Source of the DNA: Bacillota bacterium
GTDB taxonomy: Bacteria; Bacillota_C; Negativicutes; CTSoil-072
Direction: 5' to 3'
Assembly (NCBI GenBank): GCA_017861495.1
Contig: JAGFXW010000012.1
Span: forward strand, 1 to 37,214
Length of the DNA: 37,214 nt
The notes beneath the pieces are model-generated. The model saw nothing but the letters and a program-made list of their open reading frames with translations. It did not search any database and was not told where the DNA came from. The translations under genes and the position numbers were made by a program. Below, piece by piece: positions 31,344 through 37,214 of this stretch. Numbering within the stretch: position 1 is the stretch's first letter; each line of letters begins with the position of its first letter.

Positions 31344-33320
31344 GTGGTGAAGAGTATTAAAGTAAAATTGACCGTAATAATTGTTGCATTATTTATTGTG
31401 TCCTTAGGTGCGTTGGCAGGGTTAAACTATTGGCAGGGTCAAAAACTGTTGATGGAGGCTGTTGATACCGAGATGGTTAATATGGCGCAAAGCAGCAGCC
31501 AGGACATTCGCCTCTATTTGGACGCTTCCAAAATAACGCTGATGACGATGGCGGAAACGCCGCTTATGAAAAGTGGCAACAATGAAGCGATGATTGCGTA
31601 TTTGCAAGCCGAGAAGGCCAGAAATACCATGTATGATAACATCGCCTACACGGATGCCACGGGCAAAATTTTTGACGAAAAAGGAACGGTTGGCAATTTG
31701 TCCAGCCGGGAGTATTTTAAAAAGACGATGAAAGGGGAAGTCACTGTTTCGGATCCTATCGCGGATATGACGACGGGTAAACCCATTGTTATGATTACTG
31801 CGCCAATCCGGTCTGGCGACAAGATTATAGGAATGTTGTTTGGCGCAGTTCGCCTCGAAGCGGTTGAGCAACAAGTCTTGAATATAAAAGCCGGAAAAAC
31901 AGGGTATGCGTATCTTGTCCGCGGTGATGGATTGGTTGTCGTTCATCCAAAGAAGGAGTTGCAGGGCAAAGCCAATTTGTACACGGATGCAAACTCTGAT
32001 CCGGCCTTGAAAGCTGCTACCGGCAAAATGATCAACGGCGAAAAAGGCGTCACTAAATATCAGTTTGAAGGGATGAGCAAGTATCTGGCCTATGCTCCGA
32101 TTCAAGGGACGAACTGGTCTCTTGTCGTAACCATGCCCGTTAGTGAAGCAACGGAAAAATTGAGCGCTTTTGCCTGGACCTCGTTGATGACGATTGTTAT
32201 CGTGCTCATCATTGCGGTTCTGATCATTTTCTGGATCGCTAGCCAAATTGTCAAACCGTTACAAACTTTGCAGGAAGCAGCAAACCGAATTGCCAATGGA
32301 GATCTCAGCGTAACCCGGATTGCGGTGAATACGCAGGATGAATTGGGTAATTTGGCGAGGGCGTTTGAAACAATGATCGGGAATTTGCGTAATTTGGTCA
32401 GTCATATCGGGAATTCTTCAGAGCAGGTAGCAGCTTCATCGGAACAGTTAACCGCCAGCTCCGAACAATCGGCGCAAGCGGCGAACCAAGTAGCCTCCTC
32501 GATTACTGATGTAGCTACCGGAGCCAGTGAACAAATGGAAGCGGCAAATGAGACCACGAAAGCGGTAGAAACGATGGCTGCGAATATGAGGCAGATGGCT
32601 GTTGACGCCAATCAGGCGGCTTCAGGGTCGGCTCTAGCCGCCAGCAAGGCGAAAGACGGCGACGAAGCTGTGGTCAGGGCTGTTAATCAAATGAGCCAAA
32701 TTGAAGAAACTGTAAATTCTTCGGCGAAAGTTGTGAGTAAATTGGGCGAACGGTCGAAAGAAATCGGCCAGATCGTGAATGTTATTTCGGGAATAGCCGG
32801 TCAAACCAATTTATTGGCTTTGAACGCAGCAATTGAAGCTGCACGGGCGGGTGAACAAGGCAAAGGCTTTGCTGTCGTTGCTGAAGAGGTGCGCAAGTTA
32901 GCAGAGCAATCACAAGAGGCAGCGAAAAAAATTGCGGGATTGATTGGGGAAATTCAAGGAGATACGGATAAAGCGGTTGTGGCGATGAATGATGGTACGC
33001 GCGAGGTTAAGAACGGCGCTGAGGTGGTCAACGCCGCAGGGGTTGCTTTCCGTGAAATTGTTAAACTGGTCGGTGGGGTATCGAAGCAAGTGGAGGAAAT
33101 TGCTGCCGCCATGCAGCAAATGGCCGGCGACAGTCAGCAGATTGTCGGCTCTGTTAGAAAAATTGATGAACTTGGTAAAAAATCAGCAGCAGAAGCGCAG
33201 ACGGTATCGGCGGCGACAGAAGAACAATCCGCATCCATGCAGGAAATTGCCTCTTCCAGCCAAAGCCTGGCGAAACTGGCGCAGGATCTCCAAGTTGCTG
33301 TCGAACAATTTCGTATATAA
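31344..33320 (+). CDS. Methyl-accepting chemotaxis protein
   Basis: 658 residues. Order: membrane helix about 8-30; outside double-Cache-type sensor about 35-280 ([58 protein letters not shown] are Cache hallmarks); second helix about 283-305; HAMP about 306-360; signalling coiled coil to the end with the conserved tip [20 protein letters not shown] and [18 protein letters not shown]. Binds a small ligand outside and controls CheA. Start GTG 31344 with AAGGGGA upstream. A leader terminator precedes it and a strong terminator follows. Confidence 0.97.
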   Translation: MVKSIKVKLTVIIVALFIVSLGALAGLNYWQGQKLLMEAVDTEMVNMAQSSSQDIRLYLDASKITLMTMAETPLMKSGNNEAMIAYLQAEKARNTMYDNIAYTDATGKIFDEKGTVGNLSSREYFKKTMKGEVTVSDPIADMTTGKPIVMITAPIRSGDKIIGMLFGAVRLEAVEQQVLNIKAGKTGYAYLVRGDGLVVVHPKKELQGKANLYTDANSDPALKAATGKMINGEKGVTKYQFEGMSKYLAYAPIQGTNWSLVVTMPVSEATEKLSAFAWTSLMTIVIVLIIAVLIIFWIASQIVKPLQTLQEAANRIANGDLSVTRIAVNTQDELGNLARAFETMIGNLRNLVSHIGNSSEQVAASSEQLTASSEQSAQAANQVASSITDVATGASEQMEAANETTKAVETMAANMRQMAVDANQAASGSALAASKAKDGDEAVVRAVNQMSQIEETVNSSAKVVSKLGERSKEIGQIVNVISGIAGQTNLLALNAAIEAARAGEQGKGFAVVAEEVRKLAEQSQEAAKKIAGLIGEIQGDTDKAVVAMNDGTREVKNGAEVVNAAGVAFREIVKLVGGVSKQVEEIAAAMQQMAGDSQQIVGSVRKIDELGKKSAAEAQTVSAATEEQSASMQEIASSSQSLAKLAQDLQVAVEQFRI

Positions 33321-33332
33321 TTAATGTTGTGA

Positions 33333-33382
33333 AGACTGGGATACCCTGCAATTTTTGCAGGGTATCCCAGTCTCGTTTTTTT
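33333..33382 (+). terminator. Strong terminator of the chemoreceptor gene
   Basis: Arms of 18-19 bp (AGACTGGGATACCCTGCA and its complement ending at 33373) around a short T-rich loop, followed by cgTTTTTTT. Confidence 0.95.
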
Positions 33383-33564
33383 GCCCGTTGTGTATTTTTC
33401 GAAAAGAACAAGTCCAAATAGATTGTTCCAGCCATGCAGAACGGATAAGATTCACAAGTCGTTCTAAATATGTTATTATAAGAATAATCAGATTATTAAT
33501 TGTTTCCGGAGGATTTAACTTTGGGATTGTGAGTTTGTGAAAATGAAAGAGAGGGCGGTGTGTT

Positions 33565-34407
33565 ATGAGAAAAATCGTAAAGAAAACGGTCATTTATACA
33601 GTAATGGCGGGTCTCATGCAAACAGGCCTGGCCTCGCTGCCAATAAACGCCGCTCCCAAGAGTGACGAAGGTCAGGAGCAGCAGGATCAACAGCGCCGAC
33701 AACAAGAACGAAGGGAACAAGAACGGCAAGACCGGCAGCGTCAGGATCAGCAACGGCGGGAACAAGACCGTCAGGACCAACAGCGCCAGGAGCGGGACCG
33801 CCAAGACCAACAGCGCCAGGAGCGGGATCGTCAGGACCAACAGCGAAGGGAACAAGAACGGCAAGATCGTCAACGCCAGGAACAGTATCGCCAAGAGCAA
33901 GAACGGCAAAGTCGCGAGCGTCAGGAACGGTATCGCTTGGAACAGGAACGCCAGAGCCGTGAGCGGCAGCAATGGTATCGTCAGGATCAAAAACGGCATG
34001 ATTGGTCCAACGAGAGGTATCGGGATACTATTTGGCATCGGACGGATTTTTCCTACGATGAGCCATCGCCATTCCGGTGGCACGAGTCATTCTCATCTAT
34101 GCGTGACCGGTTTTCGCCGGATGAATATCGTATGGAGTTCATCCATGACCGCGATTGGAACGACCGGTTCCCGGGATTGCACTCCTACCGTTGGCGAGAT
34201 CATCCTGGTTATCATCAGGGTTTCTTTTGGTACCGAGGTATTCGTATTCACGATGCAGTACTGTTTTTTGATGATTGGGATGAACTGGTTGGTGTAGGGT
34301 TTATGTACGAAGGCGTGTTCGTTTTTATCCGCGATGATGGCAGGCCGTATGAACATCAACATGATTCAGCCTTATTGGCATTACTGCTCATTATCTTCGC
34401 CCTCTAA
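33565..34407 (+). CDS. Exported Gln/Arg-rich repeat protein, function unknown
   Basis: 280 residues. N-terminal signal peptide (KKTVIYTVMAGLMQTGLASL, cleavage after INA or NAA). About residues 35-150 are nearly only Gln, Arg, Glu and Asp in a 10-residue repeat of the form RQDQQRQERD, drifting to RQSRERQ and RQEQYRQ. Such a composition usually gives a long rigid charged helix. The C-terminal 120 residues are different, rich in aromatic, Arg and Asp (RDWNDRFPGLHSYRW, YHQGFFWYRGI) and end in a hydrophobic segment (ALLALLLIIFAL). I do not recognise a family. The ATG has GAGGGCGGTG upstream. Probably cell-envelope located. Confidence 0.75.
   Translation: MRKIVKKTVIYTVMAGLMQTGLASLPINAAPKSDEGQEQQDQQRRQQERREQERQDRQRQDQQRREQDRQDQQRQERDRQDQQRQERDRQDQQRREQERQDRQRQEQYRQEQERQSRERQERYRLEQERQSRERQQWYRQDQKRHDWSNERYRDTIWHRTDFSYDEPSPFRWHESFSSMRDRFSPDEYRMEFIHDRDWNDRFPGLHSYRWRDHPGYHQGFFWYRGIRIHDAVLFFDDWDELVGVGFMYEGVFVFIRDDGRPYEHQHDSALLALLLIIFAL
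33735..33990 (+). repeat. 30-bp tandem repeat coding for a 10-residue unit
   Basis: Units such as cgccaggagcgggaccgcca and caacagcgaagggaacaaga recur every 30 bases with substitutions, most regular between about 33760 and 33860. In-frame expansion or contraction would keep the reading frame. Confidence 0.75.
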
Positions 34408-34464
34408 AACAAACAGGACAGTACTAAAAATAATATTTAATGAAACGAAATAAGATGATTTTAT

Positions 34465-34505
34465 AAAACCCTACCGCGGAAATTTAGATCTTGCGGTAGG
34501 GTTTT
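34465..34505 (+). terminator. Terminator of the repeat-protein gene
   Basis: AAAACCCTACCGC and GCGGTAGGGTTTT pair perfectly (13 bp) around a 15-base loop; T run at the 3' end, A run at the 5' end. Confidence 0.9.
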
Positions 34506-34540
34506 AGATGTTTATAAGTAGATATTGTTGAAGTGTTATT

Positions 34541-34582
34541 AAATAAACAAAAACAAATTACTTTATTTGTTTTTGTTTATTT
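34541..34582. promoter_or_regulatory. 17-bp AT-rich palindrome upstream of the exbB promoter
   Basis: AAATAAACAAAAACAAA and its exact inverse around an 8-base spacer, ending 3 bases before the -35 box. A likely operator for a dimeric regulator; it does not resemble a Fur box. Could also be part of a terminator. Confidence 0.5.
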
Positions 34583-34585
34583 ATG

Positions 34586-34614
34586 TTGACTTAAGTTTAG
34601 TGTTGTACTATTAT
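34586..34614 (+). promoter_or_regulatory. Promoter of the exbB-exbD operon
   Basis: TTGACT (34586-34591) and TATTAT (34609-34614), 17 bases apart. Leader of about 135 bases. Confidence 0.8.
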
Positions 34615-34756
34615 GATTCTATGAACTTTTACTGAAGAATCAAATGGTGTAGTTATTAGCTTCAACTTTTGTCTTTGTTGAAGATGGCTTGAAATGTTGC
34701 TTGGTAAAGTGTTCCGTATTTTAAATTTGGAAAATTAGTAGAAATGAGGTGATTTT

Positions 34757-35347
34757 ATGAGTGAACTTTTACGTGGTGGATGGATGATGCTGCCGTTGGC
34801 AATATGTTCCATTCTTGCAGTGGCGGTCATTGTGGAACGATTTTTCTTTTTTCGCCGAATTGACCAGACGACCCTTGCGGAAAAAATGTTGGATTTAATA
34901 AGAAATAAGCGCACTGAGGAAGCGTTGGTTATGGCGAAAAAATCTTCGTTACCGCTCGCTAAAGTATTGTCTGTGGGGATTTCTAATCCGGAAAGTCCTG
35001 CTAAGGCGATGGAGGCAGCGGGAATTCTTGAGCTTTCTACTATGCGGCGTGGTTTGCCGGTGTTGGATACGGTTGTAACTTTATCCCCGCTTCTTGGATT
35101 GCTGGGAACGATAATCGGCATGATTAATTCTTTTCAAATTATGGATACTGCCGGGCTGGGCCAGCCCCATGCGGTTACCGGTGGGGTAGCAGAAGCGTTA
35201 ATCGCGACGGCTACTGGGATTACAGTCGCAGTGATTGCGCTTGTTCCTTACAATTATTTTCTTAGCCGGATTGAACGGGAGACGGAAGTGATGGAACATT
35301 ATGCTACGAGATTGGAGATTGTGTTACATTCGTTAATTGAGGAGTGA
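34757..35347 (+). CDS. exbB: MotA/TolQ/ExbB-type proton channel protein
   Basis: 196 residues with three membrane helices: about 9-27 (GGWMMLPLAICSILAVAVIV), about 100-125 (TVVTLSPLLGLLGTIIGMI, the family's conserved proton-channel helix), and about 140-165 (VAEALIATATGITVAVIALV). With ExbD it uses proton flow across the inner membrane to drive an outer-membrane process. Could be the TolQ paralogue instead; the operon context without tol genes favours ExbB. GAGGTGATTTT precedes the ATG, and exbD follows after 5 bases. Confidence 0.92.
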   Translation: MSELLRGGWMMLPLAICSILAVAVIVERFFFFRRIDQTTLAEKMLDLIRNKRTEEALVMAKKSSLPLAKVLSVGISNPESPAKAMEAAGILELSTMRRGLPVLDTVVTLSPLLGLLGTIIGMINSFQIMDTAGLGQPHAVTGGVAEALIATATGITVAVIALVPYNYFLSRIERETEVMEHYATRLEIVLHSLIEE

Positions 35348-35352
35348 TAACA

Positions 35353-35763
35353 ATGAAGCTGCCGCGAAAACCATTGAAAAAAGCACGCATTGAAATTATT
35401 CCGATGATTGATACGATGTTTTTTTTGCTGGTGTTTTTTATGATAGCGACGCTGACAATGACAAACCAATATAAAATGCCCGTTAACCTTCCCCATGCTT
35501 CGGGTCTGCAGGATAACACGCAGCAAAAAGTTTCCTTAACGATGACGAAAGAAGGAAACCTGTTTTATGAGCAGGAGAGAATGAATACCTCTGCGGACGC
35601 AGTCCGGCTTCTTGCCCGCCAAAAGTCCAGTGACAAGCAGATGACGGTCGTTATTAATGCGGATCGCAGCGTGGAACATGGGCGGGTAGTGGAACTCATG
35701 GATTCGATCCGGCAGATTGGGATCACCAAGATTGCCATCGCGGTAAATCATTCCGGCGGATAA
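35353..35763 (+). CDS. exbD: ExbD/TolR-type biopolymer transport protein
   Basis: 136 residues: short basic cytoplasmic N terminus (MKLPRKPLKKARI), one membrane helix IEIIPMIDTMFFLLVFFMIA with the conserved Asp that carries the proton, then a periplasmic domain (SLTMTKEGNLFYEQERM, VVINADRSVEHGRVVELMD). Pairs with the preceding ExbB. The ATG at 35353 follows GAGGAG at the exbB end. No TonB gene in this window. Confidence 0.93.
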   Translation: MKLPRKPLKKARIEIIPMIDTMFFLLVFFMIATLTMTNQYKMPVNLPHASGLQDNTQQKVSLTMTKEGNLFYEQERMNTSADAVRLLARQKSSDKQMTVVINADRSVEHGRVVELMDSIRQIGITKIAIAVNHSGG

Positions 35764-35823
35764 ATAATAAGTTCGGTGTTGGCTATTTTACACGAGATAG
35801 AAAAAAAACAGGGAGGAAAGATC

Positions 35824-37131
35824 ATGAAAGAAAATATGCTGGATTGGACGATAAAGGAAATTGTCACGAAATATCCTGAAACATTGGATGTTTTTAGCAA
35901 CAACGGTTTTGAAATATTTGCCAAAGAAGAAGTTCTGAATGAACTGGGTGCAGTACTAAAATTGCGAACTGCGCTGCACTCGAAAAAAATCGGAACCGAA
36001 CCATTCTTGCATTTATTGGCAGAAAAGATTGCCGATGCTGCCAATTATAATACTCTGCTATCTTCCGTTGTGGACAATAATTCCGGTAAATTTAACTTTG
36101 TGGCCCAAATTCCTTGTGGATTGAAGGTTCCGCTGGAACGTGAGCTTCATAGGGTTTTGCAGGAAATCCAAGGCGATAGCGAAGATCCGATTAATTATTA
36201 CACTGGGGCATGCTGTAATGATTTACTGCGTCTCAACGACTGGATTCCGCATTTCACCCATATTGATGAGGTGCCGGACTTGATCCTTTCCAAAGGCTAT
36301 CATTTTTTCAACAAAAATTTTGCAGAGCGGTTTATTAAGCCCGGTTATTTCAGAATGCCGGCAACACAAGTTCCCAATAAACAACTGGCCGATCTCGAGA
36401 TCATCGATAAAAACGGAGATTTCCAGGTTGTTAGCACGACCACAACGATCATGGTGGTCGATAAAACACGTCTTGGCGATCTGCCAATGCCGAAACGATG
36501 GGGCGATTTACTGCGGCCTGAATATGAACATAAAGTCATGCTGAATAGCTATGGCCCTAGTTTTAGTGATGTTGTATTGCTTAATATTTATAAGGAGTAT
36601 GGAGAAGAAGGCGTCGAGGCGCTTGGCAGAGCAATATATGGCGGAGGACATGCAGCGGAAATGATAAAAGGCATGTCCAGCAGCAAACCTGGGTTGCCGC
36701 CAATCTATATCATGGCTGACTTTTTTGCCAGAACCATCAGTTCCTCTGATAATATCGAAATCGTCTGGCCGGAAGACGGGGCGCTGGCGATGCCGCTCTT
36801 TTATCTGGTCAAAGCGGATAAAGCGGAAAAAATGAAGGTTTTGCTCGACTTTTTGCACAGTACAGAATTTGGACAGCTTTGCGCCGATGCCCGGTTCCCT
36901 TCCCTTCATCCCGAGATAACCAATAAACTGCCGGAAGGCGCGAAGCTGAAATGGTTAGGCTGGGATTTTGTTATGGAACATGACATTGACGCACTTGTGG
37001 AGCACTTGAATACAGTTTGTACGGACAGTTTTCAGGGCAAGTCAAAATCGGCACAAGCTTACGCTTGCACTTCCGGCAACAATTCCGGTTGCAGTTCCGA
37101 CAATGAAAAATTAAAAGCACATAGCATGTGA
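35824..37131 (+). CDS. DUF1858-like domain fused to an ABC-type substrate-binding protein fold
   Basis: 435 residues. First about 65: MLDWTIKEIVTKYPETLDVF then SNNGFEIFAKEEVLNEL, resembling DUF1858, a small domain found in redox- and metal-related proteins (here without its usual CxxC). Residues about 100-405 resemble type 2 iron(III)-binding proteins of ABC importers (LLRLNDWIPHFTHIDEVPDL, TTTTIMVVDKTRLGDLPMPK, WPEDGALAMPLFYLVKA). The tail is Cys- and Ser-rich (YACTSGNNSGCSSDN). No signal peptide is visible, so it may be cytoplasmic, unlike normal binding proteins. ATG 35824 follows AGGGAGGAAAG. Gap of 60 bases to exbD, then 13 to the P-loop gene: one likely operon. Confidence 0.75.
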   Translation: MKENMLDWTIKEIVTKYPETLDVFSNNGFEIFAKEEVLNELGAVLKLRTALHSKKIGTEPFLHLLAEKIADAANYNTLLSSVVDNNSGKFNFVAQIPCGLKVPLERELHRVLQEIQGDSEDPINYYTGACCNDLLRLNDWIPHFTHIDEVPDLILSKGYHFFNKNFAERFIKPGYFRMPATQVPNKQLADLEIIDKNGDFQVVSTTTTIMVVDKTRLGDLPMPKRWGDLLRPEYEHKVMLNSYGPSFSDVVLLNIYKEYGEEGVEALGRAIYGGGHAAEMIKGMSSSKPGLPPIYIMADFFARTISSSDNIEIVWPEDGALAMPLFYLVKADKAEKMKVLLDFLHSTEFGQLCADARFPSLHPEITNKLPEGAKLKWLGWDFVMEHDIDALVEHLNTVCTDSFQGKSKSAQAYACTSGNNSGCSSDNEKLKAHSM

Positions 37132-37144
37132 TGGTGGTGAGTTT

Positions 37145-37214
37145 ATGCAATTAATTACAGTATCCGGACCGCCTTCGTCCGGGAAAACCGCGGTAATTTC
37201 AAAAATTGCCGAAA
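37145..37214 (+). CDS. P-loop nucleotide-binding protein, cut by the window end
   Basis: 23 codons visible: MQLITVSGPPSSGKTAVISK and on. GPPSSGKT is a Walker A loop; the start resembles the metal-chaperone GTPases of the CobW/HypB/UreG group, but the fragment is too short to decide. GGTGGTGAG precedes the ATG. It follows the fusion protein by 13 bases. Confidence 0.6.
   Translation, partial: MQLITVSGPPSSGKTAVISKIAE

Larger units (their letters stand above)
34408..34756. other. Intergenic stretch with terminator, palindrome and promoter
   Basis: No gene. It holds the terminator at 34465-34505, the AT-rich palindrome at 34541-34582, the promoter at 34586-34614, and a leader of about 135 bases with a CTTCAAC/GTTGAAG hairpin (about 34661-34684) before the exbB-type gene. 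Confidence 0.7.

Noticed and set aside
33496..34083. Minus-strand open frame rich in Leu/Pro opposite the repeat protein
   Set aside because: It is the complement of the Gln/Arg repeat; the biased codons keep the antisense frame open. The plus-strand gene has a signal peptide and ribosome site.
33662..34297. Second plus-strand frame inside the repeat-protein gene
   Set aside because: A shifted reading of the same 30-bp repeat without a ribosome site or recognisable domain.
1..37214. CRISPR arrays, rRNA genes, transposase or integrase genes
   Set aside because: No regularly spaced repeats of CRISPR size, no rRNA-like sequence, and no reading frame resembling a transposase or recombinase was seen on either strand.

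Overview
The window looks like chromosomal DNA from an anaerobic, diderm member of the Firmicutes, most likely Negativicutes (Sporomusaceae-like). This is inferred from gene content, not from a marker tree. Genes have strong Bacillus-type Shine-Dalgarno sites, many TTG/GTG starts and a polA-mutM-coaE order typical of Firmicutes. They sit beside an ExbB/ExbD energising pair, which implies an outer membrane, and a ferredoxin-dependent 2-oxoacid oxidoreductase (korDABC), which implies anaerobic metabolism. No rRNA, CRISPR array, transposase or phage structural gene is visible.

Layout. 1-5.1 kb: 3' part of pyruvate kinase, an anchored helical protein of unknown function, an acyltransferase-3 membrane protein (minus), an ECF-type S component with a translationally coupled upstream mini-ORF, then a 274-bp MITE-like palindromic element. 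5.1-8.8 kb: Old Yellow Enzyme and YgjP-type metallopeptidase (minus), a nitroreductase, a promoter plus 5' tRNA-Leu fragment plus terminator, and a small membrane protein. 8.8-15.3 kb: the polA-mutM-coaE-slt-peptide-binding-lipoprotein run. 15.3-17.0 kb: a PAS-GGDEF-HD-GYP c-di-GMP protein (minus). 17.2-18.8 kb: a tRNA-Leu(CAG) gene without a T arm, an orphan NeuD-type acetyltransferase and a long structured leader. 18.8-21.5 kb: korDABC. 21.8-28.6 kb: sirtuin, small orphan proteins, a PcrA/UvrD-type helicase (minus), UspA, YhcH-like protein, MFS transporter and a small zinc-ribbon protein. 28.7-33.3 kb: a PNPOx-like flavoprotein, an exported DUF4127 protein and a chemoreceptor with a terminator-containing leader. 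33.5-37.2 kb: an exported Gln/Arg-repeat protein, then exbB-exbD, a DUF1858-like/binding-protein fusion, and the start of a P-loop protein.

How the genes work together. polA and mutM are DNA repair genes that share a transcription run with coaE. korDABC is one tightly coupled complex (ATGA and TAATG overlaps) linking 2-oxoacids, CoA and ferredoxin. exbB-exbD and the two following genes look like one operon behind a near-consensus promoter and an AT-rich palindrome, and may energise and handle import of a metal or metal chelate. The rest are mostly single genes bounded by strong hairpins.

Most unusual signals: (i) two tRNA-Leu-derived transcription units, both with good promoters and terminators, both missing parts needed for a normal tRNA (one lacks exactly the 17-nt T arm, the other is only the 5' half and can pair alternatively with its own terminator); (ii) a multi-stem leader upstream of korDABC; (iii) a promoter-leader-terminator module upstream of the chemoreceptor; (iv) a binding-protein-like protein without a signal peptide, fused to a DUF1858-like domain, in an ExbBD operon; (v) the MITE-like element. 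All calls were made by eye, with no database search.
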